DNA from: Siphonodentalium dalli | Lineage: Eukaryota; Mollusca; Scaphopoda; Gadilida; Siphonodentaliidae | Length of the DNA stretch: 64,000 bases | Direction: 5' to 3' | Assembly: GCA_032622095.1 (NCBI GenBank) | Contig: CP136065.1 | Coordinates: 42,507,503-42,571,502, forward strand | In this document: in pieces, positions 23,135 through 37,300 of the stretch | How the letters are laid out: each line of letters starts with the position of its first letter | How positions within the stretch are numbered: the stretch's first letter is position 1 | Made by a program: the position numbers and the translations under genes | The notes under the pieces: model-generated | What the model was told of the DNA's origin: nothing | Database searches by the model: none | What the model saw: the letters and a program-made list of their open reading frames with translations, nothing else

Positions 23135-25866
23135 GATATGTTTTACTTAAATAGCTCAGAGTTAGCCACCCCGACTGGTAGCTTTCGGGGTCATATATAG
23201 CCCCTGCATGCGTCGGGGAAATCCTAATCCACCACTGCTATAAATAAGAGAGGACTGGTAGTTATTTAAATAGAAAGACTAAGAAAGTCTACCATATGGG
23301 TTATCCCACGAACAATTATTTTAAGTGGCCTGGCGACTCGGTCCAAGATAACGACTTATCTACATTCCGACTTAATTGGAACTAGAACTCAGTGCGTTCA
23401 ACACGTAGGCAATGATTGGGTTGTCAGTGGACACATATTACATCGTCTGTATGATCCATGTAAAACGCCAAATACACGATAATTACAGATATTTAACCTT
23501 AGGGTGGATACACACATGCATGTAATCTCTGTAATTATCGTGTATTTGTCGTTTTACATGGATCATACAGACCATGTAATATGTGTCCGTTGACAACCCA
23601 ATCATTACGGCTATGTTTGACCACAGTGAGTCAAGCTCTGAGCGTGCATGCAGAGAGCCGTTGACTGAACGAAGTCGTCAGGTCACTTAAAATAATTGTT
23701 CGCGCGATAACCCAAATATTGGACTTTCTGTTTAAATCATTGTCAGTCTTCTCTTGATTTTATACAGGTGATGGCACCAGGATTTCCCCAACGCAGCAGG
23801 GGAGGGGGTCCTGCACAAAAATTCCATATATAGGGCGGGGGTGTGTGGGTCATTTGGACCCGGAAAAAATGCGTAAATGAAAAAAAATGCAAATTTTTTC
23901 CTCCACTTAAAATCACTGTTTTTGTGCTCATGCAATCTGTTAATATCAACCATATGACACACTAGGCTATTTAAAACATACTAACCAGAACTAACTACCA
24001 TTTAGGGGTGTATGTATGCTGATGTATGTCAAAATTAATGTACCAGATTTCGACGGATGAAAGATATATTATATATATATATAAACAAATTATATAACAA
24101 ACATTAAAACACAAGGACAAACATTTATAATATGCATATCAAGATAGCCTTTCAATTGGATGTCAAAGTGTATGTTTTAGCTATATATATATATACACAC
24201 ATGTGTATCCCTTTAAGAGTTTGAACAAAATATAAAGCTGAGTTTATATTGATTAATTCTGTGATGAATTTTGCAATTACTTTTGACAAATTTGTTTACT
24301 GTTATAACATAATTATATGCTCAGACACGATCAGTCGACAATGCTTGCATATAAGCATAATTATGAAATGATTACCATCTTCTGTTCTTAATCCACATAA
24401 TGGATATTATTTGTTATCAAGATAAACTTTATGATACAAACAAAAATAACAATTCCACTATATTCCACTGGTTTAAAACTATAAAACAAAATAACTCATA
24501 CAAATAGTTCATACTATTTGGATAACAATATGAAAGCTTAGCCTTTTGTGATATTAATTCAACCACAGTTATTATTCACAAGTCTAAGCAGTTACGTACT
24601 GTACAGATACATGTAGTAAGGTAGTATATCTGGAGTTCCAGTTATTTGACTGCCAATACATATGGTATTGTAATTATTAGTTGCTTGTTCATTATTGGTT
24701 GCTTTGATATTCAATTTAGGATATAGCAGGATAGAGCAATGTAACTATAAAAGTAGCTTTTGATATTAAAGTCTCAACTTATTCCATATGCAACATAAAG
24801 CTAGAATATAAACATGACTAATATGAACTTTGTTCTTGAAACTAATTATAAATCATACAAACCTGGATCAAACTGCACAGGTAATTTATGCAACTCTCTT
24901 CATGCGAACTTTCTCAGAGTCACATATCTCAACTGGACAGTCTGATCCAGGATGCTTGTTCTTATAATGGGTTTCCATGTGATACGTCCAGTTAACCACA
25001 TTGCACAGGGGTACCTACATGTATACGGACGGTTTGTGCAAGGTGACCGTGGCTTGGATATCTCCGCTGGTTTTAAACTAAACTTTATACTCTGATAATA
25101 AGTTAATAATACTACCAATTCTTCACTAATATTGGTATATGTCAATCTGCACACCAAGATGACATACATACATATATTTAGACTGTGAGCTGCTGTGAGT
25201 GTGACTTTCCTTGGGTCCCATCATACCCATATGCAGATATATATCACAGAAATAGGGGAGATGAAATTTGTTCTACCCCTATTACTACAGTATTACTATT
25301 GGGCCTTGGCTCTAAAACATCTTATACTATTGTTATATAAAAGAATATGGAGTTATTGAGGATATCAGGACATGTATTACCTCATAATTATTATGTTTTA
25401 TGGCATTATGCCCAATGTTTTTAAGTGCATGCATTCAGCATTTCCACATTTTATACTAATAGAATTATCTCCCTTTAGATCAGTTTAGAGGTTTATTAAA
25501 ATGCTGGGAATAGTATTAAATAATAAGAAACTGAACAATTCTTTGCTAGGCTACGATTTGGTTTATATTTTATGTTTTTTGTAAGATTTTGGGGGTGGGT
25601 CCCAATAATTGGGCGGAAAAAAGAGGAAAAATTGCAGGTAGAGGGGTGGTGGGTCCCCGAGAGGGGCAAAAACATTTTTTTCGCCCTATATATGTAAAAA
25701 AATTCCGCGACCCCCCCCCCCCCGGAACGCAGGGGCTATGATCCCCAACATGGGGGGCAATATTATCAGGATCTCCTATATGATCCCCGACTTGGGGCTA
25801 TATATGATCCCGATAGCTACCATCGGGCTGGGTGGCTAACTCTGAGCTATTTAAGTAAAACATATC
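23135..25866. mobile_element. 2.7-kb TIR element (non-autonomous), with empty site elsewhere in the window
   Basis: Ends are inverted repeats: GATATGTTTTACTTAAATAGC at 23135 and its complement ending at 25866. They continue inward through CTCAGAGTTAGCCACC and a diverged CGGGGTCATATATAGCCCC part (~100 bp). Flanks R2 (left) and CGGATTCGTCATCTCC (right) are directly adjacent at 40960-40970, which lacks the insert. No transposase-like frame inside; 24000-25560 is plain AT-rich DNA. The element contains the foldback at 23264-23735 as a nested insertion. Confidence 0.8.
23264..23735. repeat. Foldback element with ~210-bp arms
   Basis: Inner arms 23413-23493 and 23530-23606 are close inverted copies (AATGATTGGGTTGTC...CACGATAATTACAG) around a 36-base loop. 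Outer arms include GGGTTATCCCACGAACAATTATTTTAAGTGGCCTG at 23297 against its complement at 23675-23712. Symmetry continues to TTTAAATAGAAAG at both ends. Confidence 0.9.
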
Positions 25867-26466
25867 GGCCGGATTCGTCATCTCCAGTTTAAACCTCCGA
25901 GTTTAAACCTGGTTTAAACGTACATTGGTGGTCCCGCCAAACCGGGTCTAATGGGGCGTTTTTGTCGTTCAGTGGCCAGCTAATTGACAACTGTATTCGG
26001 TGATATGAGCATGCAGTCAAACAACCATGTTACCAATCGGACCAGAAGGCATGCCGATATTACGCTTATTGACACGCCATTAATTATCGCGAATGCGTGC
26101 ACGCTCATGGGATTTATTTCAATGAGAAACAGGTATCGCTTATGAACCACTAATCCGATATCATTCTGGGTTTCAATCAATCTTGCAAAATGGCATGTCT
26201 CTCAACACGAGATTCACGTGCTGTTCATCACTTTGTTTGTGATTGATTTTCTGCAAGATGGTTTACACGAAAAGACAAAATGTTGTGTATTTACATGTAT
26301 ATATGTTTATACAAAAGAGTATACGATCTGTCTATCCATCTGTCTGTCTGTTGCTATGCTATGCTTTAATCTCTAAGACATGAATTCACATGTAACTGGC
26401 GAGATGTGCAATATTTACAAGGTGCTGAGTGCGAAATATATACATATACATAAAAGAACACAGAAA

Positions 26467-26560
26467 ATGAAGAAGAAGCAGAAAAAGAAGAAGAAGAAAA
26501 GAATGAGAGGAAAAGAAGAAGAAGATAAGAAGAGGAATAAGATAGAAGAAGATAGAAGAA
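26467..26560 (+). repeat. Polypurine GAA-rich tract
   Basis: About 95 bases almost free of pyrimidines on this strand, built from GAAGAA and AAAAGAAG. Could form triplex DNA; otherwise a simple repeat. Confidence 0.9.
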
Positions 26561-26754
26561 GATTGGTCGATATATATGGCGGTAGCCTCTGTTAACCATC
26601 GTCAGTCCTCATTATCGTCGTTTTTATATTCATCTAATACGTTCTATCAGTATACTTTTCGAGGATTCTTATATCAATACTAATAATAATACTAACAACA
26701 ACAACAGCAGCCATAACATTTTGACTTGATATTTCAATAACATTAATAAAATGT

Positions 26755-28500
26755 ATTCAGCTATAAATTTCTATTTCTATATTTGAACGCTAATTTCAGA
26801 TAAAGTGTTAATTTTCTCAAGTCAACGCGACCAGACTTTGTCAGTAGCTCGTAAAACTTTATCTTAGAAGGTGGGTTCCAATAGTGTTCGGATATGTATT
26901 TTACCCGCAGGTGCCTCAAGTTGGCGCACTTCATAACAAAATGGTATTCATCACCCAGTTCATTTTTGCACAAGCTACATAAATCTCATTTTGCTCCTCG
27001 CTTTCCCCATCTACCTGTTTCTACTTCCAATCTATGATTGCATGTACGTATTTTTATCAAATATTTTCTCAGACTGAAGGGGAAATCGGTAATATAGTTT
27101 TCTAAGTGGAGGGTTGACTTCAGTTCTTTGTAAAATATTCCCCGTGATGACGATTCTATATCTAACCACCATTGCTGAGTAAACTGGTAAATCAAAGTTT
27201 TGGTTATGTCTTTTTTCTGGCTGTCTATTAACTGTGCCTGGTTCGACCATGCCACGCCGAAACCAGCTGAGTGTATTATTGTTTTAGTAATGTTAATATG
27301 TCTAAAGAGTTTACCGTCGTGTTCCATAAGACGAAACAAGATATCATATAGTTTCTTGGCCAGAACGGACCCCTCTCCCGTCATGAGTCTCGACCAGTAG
27401 CTTACTATTCTCTGCTTTGCCATTATGGCCAATGGATATCTGCCCAGTTCCCATACACCATGTAATTCGGAGTGCTGGTCTTCAGTGCATCAATATTTTG
27501 CAGAATTTTAAATGTACGCTCTCAATTTCTTTCATATTTTCGAACCCCCATATTTCGCAGCCATATAACACAATTGGAACTACAGTCGAGTCGAACAATT
27601 TAAGAGCGACCTCGACTGATAAGTCTAGTTTCCTGACTTTACTCAGTAAGCCAAACATGGCTTTACAAGCGGTTTCTTTAATCATTTTGATTGCATTATG
27701 ATATCGCCCGGTATAAAATAGTTTTACTCCCAAATAAGGAAACTCGTCCACAATATCCTAATGATTTGTCGCATAATTTGAATTCTACATCTGTCACCAC
27801 CCTCTCCCCGCTGAAAATTATAACCTTGGTTTTACTAGTGTTCACGTTCAGTTTCCAAGATTCTGCAAAGTCGCTGAAAGCGTCAAGGGTACGTTGCATA
27901 CTTACAAAATCTTCAGCGAACAGGACAGTATCATCGGCGTAGAGTAAACATATAAGTTTCAAATAAATGCCTAATTTGTCGTGGGAAACATTGTTCAACT
28001 CGGTCAGGCCATCAACTACACAATCGTGCATAAATTTTCAAGATCGTTGATACAAATCGAAAAGGGGAAAGGGGAGAGCATCGCCCCCTGCCGTACTCCC
28101 ACACTACACGGGAAAAATTCGGACAGATGTTCATTTTGAGAAACACATGACTTCGTACATTCATACATACTTCTAATTATTCGGAAAACGTTACCATTTA
28201 TACCTTGTTTTACAAGTTTGACCCACAGACCTTGTCGCCAAACTGTGTCGAAGGCTTTCTGGAAATCAACAAATGTGCATATCAGTTTCTTATTGCTTTT
28301 TATGTACAACTCGATAATACTCTACAATATGAATAATCCGTCTGTAGTTGAATACCCTTGTCTGAATCCAATTTGATTATCATTTATGACACCGTTTTCT
28401 TGGGCGAAAGTAGAAAGCCTTTTATTCAGTACACTCGTAAATAACTTGCCTATAGCACTCAAGAGTGTGATCCCTCTATGTTCGCAACTTTTCTCCCAGA
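26755..28500 (-). pseudogene. LINE (non-LTR retrotransposon) reverse transcriptase, 5'-truncated and frameshifted
   Basis: Minus-strand reading fragments give, in order, a GITLLSAIGKLFTSVLNKRL-type palm start (about 28490-28440), FVDFQKAFDTVW (about 28265), GVRQGAMLSP (about 28100), the catalytic YADD box in LICLLYADDTVLF (about 27945), a thumb region with VLYGCEIWGF (about 27560), and a C-terminal Cys-containing tail down to 26761. The frame changes near 28020, 27720 and 27440 and shows stops, so it is inactive. No endonuclease domain remains. The clade is not resolved. It lies antisense in intron 2 of the lectin gene. Confidence 0.92.
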
Positions 28501-29148
28501 CCCTGGACCAATTTCAATCAAATTATGTGTGGTGACTCGGGGTAACTAGGAGGATGGTATAACAGCGTCAGGTTTTCAACATTTTATTTTAAAAATAAGT
28601 AAAATGTAATTAAAAAAAAAAGAAGAAAATATAGTGTTGTTAACTTGAGAAAGGAGTTGAATCTAAGAAGAAATAAAATGTAAATTAATTTGTGTTTGTT
28701 TTAAATTTAATTAAATGTTGTTTTTTTTAATTAAAATTTTCAAATGATAAAAGTGTGCGCAAAGGTGTCGCAGGCTCCTAGCGCACAAGGGGGCCGCATG
28801 CGCCTCTGACGTTGAATAAAGGCTCCATAATCTAGTCAATCCTGCACCAAGAGGTCAGTCAAGTAAAGGCAATTTGCTTATGAGTATACACCAGAAGCGG
28901 CATCTGAACTGTTGGACAGGTTTTAATAAAGAAATATATTACATGCGTTGCTTTTTTCAATGTTATAAATTTCTCGTCATGCAGAAAATAAAAAAAACTT
29001 CCCAGGCTTTAAATGAACAGGTGGAATATTATGTGAATGTATGGACGTAACCACATGCAGTAGAGCTTTGTGGTATGATCTACACCAAAATGGGTTATCA
29101 AATTTGACCCATAAAGAAATATAATTTTAGGATTGAAAACTACACCCC
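28501..29148. other. Intron 2 spacer
   Basis: AT-rich with A and T runs (28570-28740); no exon or element recognised. Confidence 0.4.
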
Positions 29149-29200
29149 GTGTACCTGGTATCACCGACCCGGAAGGTATCACCAAACCGGACCGAGTGGG
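29149..29200 (+). repeat. ~50-bp terminal-type repeat, inverted partner at 40165-40220
   Basis: GTGTACCTGGTATCACCGACCCGGAAGGTATCACCAAACCGGACC contains two copies of GGTATCACC/GGTATCAC. Its reverse complement, with four or five changes, is at about 40170-40216. The two face each other 11 kb apart, like ends of one large element or two solo ends. Confidence 0.8.
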
Positions 29201-29793
29201 AAAGAATGTTCACGCATATAATATGCGAATATTGTGTTTCTCAATGTAAAACTGACAAGGAACCATACGAAGGAATGTTTACCCACCCGATGTCAGTCGG
29301 TTTTCACAGATCTAACCATTTACCAATTTTTAGCGAATTATTTCAATAGTCTTTTCTGTTTTGCTCTCTCAAATTTTCAAGAAAATCTATTCACTAACAT
29401 AATCAGCGGCCTTTCACACTGCCGACAATATGTCCGTATATAATTGACTTTGTCAAAGAGGCATAGAATTGAACATATTTTTAAAAGCACGTGTCATTCT
29501 CAATATGGTGGGACCACTATCGATCCAGATAGATGTCAAAGTCGCGAATCAAGATGTCGATAACACCGGATCTTCTGTGCAGTAAATATCAATAGTACTG
29601 ATAGAGTTCTGGTGAGTTTTCGCTTGTTTTCGTGTATATCGGAGACTAATGAGTTGGACGTATCTCATCTAAATATGAATACCATTTTCGAATCATGTAT
29701 ACACATCCATTATGGATCGATTAATTAAATTAATTGAACATCCATCTCAGCAGTCAAATTTGCTCAAACAAATAGGCGAATGAAAGATTACGT

Positions 29794-30802
29794 ATATATA
29801 TATATATATACCTTATTTCCTCCAATATTGAAGATTCGATATATATTGTATAATTAATCATATATACATATCATTTGGTACATACAAATGGAACAGATGA
29901 AACAGGAAATGTAACTAAGAAGAATGATACGATAGAATATGCAACTTACAGTATTAATGAGTTGGCGAATGCCGCCAGGTACAACTGAGAATCGATCTGC
30001 TCAAAAAATAGGCTACAAAAGCTGGCATGAATATACAAAAAACGATATGTACAAGGATAGATAGCCTTCGTGTCAACATAACATATACCTTTACATATAA
30101 CCATACGAAAAGACCGGCAAGAGAGCAATCAACCTAGGAAAAGAATATCATTCGAATTATATGTACATGAACACGAGACGAGCTTACATATGTCAGAGAC
30201 CACATCAACAAACACACACCCTCTCGACCACACCCGTACGCATGCACGATCGCAAACACACACAATCGTACATACATACGCTATGATGTACTATCACAAC
30301 AACACTCAATAAGATCATATCGGTGCAGTTTTCCCCACATGTCCATAAACACATATATTCAAATCAAACCACAAACATCAGACAAATACATTTCACACAC
30401 TTTCTCACAGACAATCACGCGCGTGTCAGCATATACATTGTAAACAATGCATCCGCGTGTATATGCATGCACAACCATACATACACTTACTTAAACCAAC
30501 ATACGACTATACTATGAATTTAAATCTTGCATGTGCATGTACGCACCATGCAGCAACATATATCAAAGTACACTCAGGTGTGTTGGCACCCATGAGGCGC
30601 GTGCATGAGCATGTACATCCAGAACTATATGCTTACTCAAAGGACCACATGGTTATCATATAACACAAGATGTTTGGTCGTTTTCGTTATCGGATACAGC
30701 CCATATACGGGAAAGCAATGAGAAGGTGTATCAAATTTGTGACAAAAATGTTGATATTGTGTCTGGAGATATGTCCCTCAATTATTCACATGATTATTGG
30801 TG
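29794..30802. other. AT- and CA-rich part of the copy-1 insertion
   Basis: Contains a (TA)n run at 29792-29812 and a CACA/CATACA-rich stretch (30190-30560). No coding frame recognised. Confidence 0.5.
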
Positions 30803-31211
30803 TTAACGCGCGAACTTAGTTACAATTGCTGTTTGGTAGCTACTCCACATGTGGTTGGCCAGCTTTACAAAGAAGTTGATAAGCATGAGTTCAATTTGAA
30901 TGGGACCCTCCATCTGAGCTGGTATGCACCCAAGGAAGACTGCTACCAGATTCATGGAAGATAGGGAGTCAAGAAAACAAGACGTGTCTGTACCAAGCAT
31001 GTCAATTATTTTATACCAGACCTGATTTCGGGACTGGCATAAATATGGACATTCAGTTATAACATGGACCACCTCACAAGCTATTTCCAGTTCGCACAGC
31101 GAACAGTTTGAATTGAAATCATAAGCCGACTTTGCGATGAGTTGTCCTGCAACCGTGTAAAGGTGCTTATCTTGTGGGAACAGTTTACAGGATTTCCAAA
31201 GTCTAGACATG
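30803..31211 (-). pseudogene. Probable LINE ORF2 C-terminal fragment
   Basis: A 135-codon frame with CSLCELEIACEVVHVITECP, a C-x2-C...H-x4-C zinc-knuckle-like motif of the kind that closes many non-LTR reverse transcriptase ORFs. No reverse transcriptase core precedes it. It lies in the 1.8-kb segment absent from the duplicate copy, consistent with a retrotransposed insertion. Assignment rests on the motif alone. Confidence 0.5.
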
Positions 31212-32189
31212 CATGGAAAGAGAAGGTTGAATAGATTGAAAAATGCTGAGGTTTACATTAGATTTCACTTTACAACGCCAATCTTCTGTATATACTGTGA
31301 AAGTACATTTATTCGTGGTGTTCCAATTTTCGTGATTTTCGTGGCTGTTGATAACCACGAAATTAAAAACCCCACGAAAAGTATGATATTTTCGAAACAG
31401 TCGCATTTTGAGAATGTCATGCGGGAGGTAAATGTAACTCTATTGGCCCATATATGTATATTCAGAGCCTTGAGAGTTATGTTATGAGAAGAACATGACT
31501 TTCGCCTAGGTTATATAGGTTTATGTACTACAATCCCGTTTAATATTGACATTCTCAATAGTCGTCAACTAAATCTTGGACACACGACATGCTGATTAAT
31601 TATATATATCTGATCACAAGAACATGCATACTGTCGGTTCGGATATAGTTTAGTCGTATCATAATCAGGTGCGTATTGAGACCCAATATGGCGAAAAAGC
31701 CCATCTAGATTCAAGCTACTTCATCTTACTTGCCATGCATTAAATTTTGTCATCAGAGACAGTGTTTCTGTTTTTTTAACTGGGGTGTCTCGCCCAACCT
31801 CATTCAAACCGTTCATCAGGGGGACAAATCTATATATCCATGCATTTTTTCGGGCTACACCCGAAGTCAATGTTCTCTTAGTCTGGTTTTTGGCTCAATT
31901 CTAGATCTGATGTATAACTCTGGCGAATCGCGTGGAAAGCATGACCGCCTATATGAAACATTCTGTACTTCATGTATATACTATAGTATGGTGCATATCA
32001 AGCAAAATGGTCGGCATGACAGACGCCATCTTGTCTGGAGTCTAAGCGACCACAACACGCCAGGATTATTACACTTCAGAATGGGGTTTCTGCGGTGGTC
32101 CAAACGTGATACCAAATCGAAGGCATCAAACATTTCGTATGCGATAGTGCAATTGAAACTCTCTGGGCTCTCTGTCTATTACTCGTCGA

Positions 32190-32500
32190 TATATTTGGAG
32201 GTTCATGTGAGCCATTCCCTTTTAATGTGTGTAGATAGTTTGTAACGGAGGGCGTATACACGCTCTAAACATATCACGGACATTTCTCATTATTTTCAGC
32301 ATCGAAGAGTCACAAATGTCGATAACTGGCGTCGTAAATATCTCATTAAAATGTAATCATTAGCTTTCAACATCGAAAACGAAAACTATAGTGGAGTCAA
32401 GTCAGGTAAGACATCTTTAACGGTGCTCCTGGAATCATTATCTCAATAGGGGTCCGCACTAATACCATGGAATCGATGTTCAACTTCACCGGATATTGGT
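32190..32500 (+). repeat. ~300-bp direct repeat, partner at 33115-33400
   Basis: CAGCATCGAAGAGTCACAAATG, then CGAAAACTATAGT, TCATTATCTCAATAGGGGTCCGCACTAATA, and ATCGATG recur with offset about 922 bp and perhaps 80% identity. Confidence 0.8.
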
Positions 32501-34308
32501 CATTTAATTGTATACGGACTTCATCTGTTTCAGATAGTCATACCAAGTTCTGTTCCGATTTTCTTCAGACTATATGAAACAATAAAGAGTGTGTATGTTA
32601 TATATCAAAGATTGAAAAGAACTTCAAATTTGCGACCACTTTTTGCAAGACATTTCAGATTATACTAAGATTGTCGGCATTTTGTGTATTTAATCACCAA
32701 TATTAAAAATCGATTAAAGTGACTGGATATGGGCGTAAAGTCTGATTTCGAGACTTCGACGTAAAACCAGCATTATCCCAACATATTACACTAGCTGGTT
32801 CACGTCGAAGGAAACTAGGACAGACGGACTCACAGAAAGACCTACTCAAGTCACCGATTAGTTTGAGCCGATTTTTCTTCAGAGCAGAATAGAAGAATAA
32901 AGAGCGTTCTCCCAAATTAATAACAATTAATGTCATAACAATATAATAATTTTGCGGCTGTGTGATTGGGGGATCTATTCCTGATTTGGCAAATAAAGAG
33001 CGTTTATTTTATATGTCAACGATTGGAAGCAGCTGGCAAAATGATATTTACTTTGGAAAGATTTTTCAGGGTATACAAATGTTTTTTTTTTTATCAGCAA
33101 TTCATGTATTTAGCGACCCATCTTTACCTTCTTCCAAATATATGGAAGTATGAACGAGCCATGGCCATGTAATGTGCATCGGCATCTAAACACCCTGAGA
33201 ACATTTCTCAAATTTTCAGCATCGAAAAGTCACAATGTTCGGTATATGGCGGCGTAAATTCTCATTAAAATGTTCTCATTAGTTTTCAGGATTGAACACG
33301 AAAACTATAGTTGAGCAAAGTCAGACTGGAGATCATTACTGATGCTCCGGGAGCCATTATCTCAATAGGGGTTCGCACTAATAGTTTGGAAATCGATGTA
33401 TAGATGTTGGTCAAGTCATAGATAAGTTGGGTACTGATTGTTCTCAGAGCAAAGAATAATAAGGAGCGTTCTAGTTAGTCTATTCCTGATATGGTAATAC
33501 AACGAGCGTCAGATATGTAGAGGATAAACATGTTTTTCTGGTGTGCATTTGGGACGATTATCTGTGGAGTTTTGAGATGGAAAATACAGTTTTAAATACC
33601 GGCGCAGCGTGTAGCCGGTAAAACGGATATTTTGCATCGGAAAACCTACCGAAAAACGTCCCAAATCAAACAGACAGCATGTTTATCCCCATTCTAAATC
33701 ACACACATAGCAAAATCATGCTATAGACATACAAATCTACCCACGAATTGCTGCAGTGGACGGTATATAATTGATTTTGTCAAAGAAGCATAGGATTGAC
33801 CATATTTAAAAAAAAGCACATGTTATTCTCAATATGGTGGGACCACTTTCGATCCAGATAGATGTCAAGGGGCGGACCAAGATGTCAGTAACACCGGATC
33901 TTCTGTGCAGTAAATATCCATGTACTTATAGAGTTCTGGTGAGTTTTCGCGTGTTTCGTATGTATCTGAGACTGATGAGTTGGACTAATTATCTCATCTG
34001 AATATGAGTCCGTACCATTTTCGAATCATGTATACACATATAATATGGGTGGATTAATTAAATTAATTGAACAGTCATCTCAGCAGTCAAATTTCCTCAT
34101 TCAAAAAGGCGAATGAAAATGACGTATACATAAGTCCATGTTCACACGAACATGCATGCTGTCGTTTCGGATAACAGTTTAGTCGTATCCGAATCGGGTT
34201 TGTATTAAGACCCCACATGGCGAAACAATACCATACGACTATGGTAATATAAGACGGTCATGTTGTGGACACAGTTAATACCATGTATTAAGGAGGTTAT
34301 CCTGCCAT

Positions 34309-34327
34309 CTATATCTATATTTGCGAA

Positions 34328-34366
<39 letters not shown>

Positions 34367-37300
34367 GTTCTATAGAAATTCACAGGGGACCACCTAGATG
34401 ACATTAAAGGGGTCTAATAGGGGTAACTTTTTACGAGAAAGATAATGGCGAGGGTTAGAATTTTATAAAGTGACGCCGCTGTTGTCAGGGGCAGAAAAGG
34501 GGGAGGGTCAGAACAAAAATTGTCGCCGATTGCCACCAATCTTAAATATAATCATCCCCATAACATGAGGAATCTAATGGTGTGGTTTAAATATGTAAAA
34601 AGTCGCGCCGTTCGCGCCAGGGATGCCCGGAAGGGGAGAGGGGCACCAAAATGGATCAAAATAATTTTAGCGCCGAATTCTATCAAATTTATGCACATTC
34701 TTCTGAGAACTTCTCCATGATACAAGGAATCTTATTGCGTGATTTAAAGACGCCAAATTGGTGTCGTTGGGATTAGAGATTTGGGGCGGTAGGTGGGTAC
34801 TAAATCTGATAAGTATTGGTTTAGTCGCCGATTGCCACGAAACTTATTTATCCCATGATATGAGGTGTCTAATGGCGTGGCTTAAAGCTGTCAAACGTGG
34901 CGTCATTCGAGTCAGGGGTGCCCTGAAACGAAGAGGGGCACCAAAATTGATACACATTATCTTTAGCGCCAATTGCCACCAAATTGATACACATTCTTAT
35001 CCATGATATGAGGTATCTAATCGCGTGACGTCATATTGGTGCTGCTTTGGTGAGAGATGGGGTGGGATGGGGTGAGCACTAAATTTGATAAAAAATTGTT
35101 TAGTCGCGGATTAGCACCAAACAAACAAATAATAATATCCATGATATAAAGAGTCCAACCAAAAACTTATAAAAAATAAGTTTAGTGCCAATTACCATCA
35201 AACACATACACGTTCTTCTCAAATGATACAATGAATCAAATATTTGCGAACATCTAGCTTTCTGTGTTATATATATAACTTTAAGGGTACAATCGAGCTG
35301 GCACCAAGGGGGTCTGACAGGGGTAACGTTTTACGAGTAATATAATGGTCAGGGTTAAACTTTTCTAAAGTTAAGTTGTTGATACGAGGGATATAAACGT
35401 GTGATTTAAGACGCGAAATTGGTGCCGTTTGTGTGAGAGATGGGGGGGGGGGGGGGTAATAAATATGATAAGAATTTGTTTGGTGGCCGAATACCACCAA
35501 ACTTATATATAATCATCTCAATTATATAATGCATGCATGAGTCTAATATACCTGGTTTATATATGATAAAAGTGGCGCGATTCAAGTCATACATGAGGAG
35601 AGTTGCACCAAAGTCGATACAAATATATTAATAGCACTGATTCCACCAAATTCATGCACGTTCGTATCTAATGATATGATTAATTAAATCACATTTGGGG
35701 CCATTTGGTTCATTGATGGCGAGAGGAGATTCACTAGCATTTATAAGAATGTTCAATTCGCCGATATCCAACAAAGTTATATATAGTCATCTCCCAGGCC
35801 ATCTCCATGTCGTTATGAGGAGTTGTTGGCATTCTAATTTCACAATCTGGACAAATGGTGACCGTATTAAGTTACTTGAACAATTATTTTGAGTGTGTTT
35901 TATTCAAGGGCATAGCGCTGTAGGCGTCGAACATACTAAATGTACCCCATGTTGTCATTTCCCTTGCACAAGATATAATCGAACCTTCATGGTATGTGGA
36001 AGTAGGGTCTTGGTCGATGCATGCCAATAGGTTAGTGTGAAATGTTCTGAACGCCCGCTGTTTTCTCCAAATCGAGAACCGAGGTTATTCGGGTTACACC
36101 ATTATTGTTTTAAACGCGGGGAGTGCTAGCGTAGCATCCAGCTGATTCTAACTTAGGAGCTTTTGTGTCTCTTCTGTAAATTGAAGATATATTTTGGTCG
36201 GACAATAGACAATTTTTCTTACCAATATAGTATGCTCGTTGTTCGCAAAAATGGGGTTGACCCAGAAAAATTGTTAAAGAAGCGATCTTGGTGTCATTCA
36301 ACGCGGGATAATCTGTGGTACAACATATCCAAAATCCGATTTGGGGACAATCCAGGATCCAAGATGGCGTCCAACATGGCCGCACTTAGTCAAAAGAGAC
36401 TCTGGTTGAGAAATTATTCGATTATAATGAGAACAAATATTGCCATATGTATACAAATAACTTTAAGGGTACATTCGAGATGGCACCAAGGCGGTCTGAC
36501 AGTGGTAACTTTTTACGAGTAAGATAATGGTCAGGGTTAAACTTTTCTAAAGTGACGTTATTGATACGAGGAATATAAACGTGTGATTTAAAGACGCGAA
36601 ATTGGTGCCGTTTGTGTGAGAGATGGGGGGGGGGTACTAAATATGATAAGAATTTGTTCAGTTGCCGAATACCACCAAACTTATATATAATCATCTCCAT
36701 TATACAATGCATGCATGAGTCTAATAGACGTGGTTTATATATGGCACAAGTGGCGCGGTTCAAGTCACGCATGAGTGGAGTTGCAACAAAGTCGATACAA
36801 ATATATTAATAGCACTGATTCCGCCAAATCCATGCACGTTCGTCTCTAGTGACATGATTAATTATATCACATTTGGGGCCGTTTGGGTATTGGATGGGGA
36901 GAGGAGATTCACTAGCATATATAAGAATGTTCAATTCGCCGATATCCAACAAAGTTATATATAGTCATCTCCACGTCGTTATAAGGAGTGGTTGGCATTC
37001 CAATTTCACAATCTCGACAAATGGTGACCGAATTAAGTCACTTGAACAATTATATCTTCTCAACTGTCATATTTATATGGGGATGGAAATCAGGGCATTC
37101 CTATAATGATCTAGCAATACATATACATAGAAGAAAGCATTAACAGTATATTTAAGAGCTACATATATTCATTCAAACTGAGGGACCTTGAATCGTCAGA
37201 GGATTGCATATTAGAATGGCTCATGTATATGTTATAACACGATTGAGTCTGTCTCATTCAATATAGTTTCCACAAAAACAGTTACAATTGACAAGAGCTA

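Larger units (their letters stand above)
29430..32050 (+). repeat. Segmental duplicate, copy 1 (partner 33750-38655)
   Basis: 29430-29793 matches 33755-34120 (ATAATTGA(C/T)TTTGTCAAAGA onwards). 31610-31690 matches 34145-34225 (GAACATGCAT(A/G)CTGTCG). 31715-31850 matches 38030-38150 (CACTTCATCTTAC...CATGCATTAAATTTTGTC). 31960-32045 matches 38570-38650 (GCATTCTGTACT...GACAGACGCCAT). Copy 1 carries an extra 1.8 kb (29794-31610) that is missing from copy 2. Copy 2 carries the Helitron and the 38265-38575 foldback. Diverged, roughly 80-85% by eye. Confidence 0.82.
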
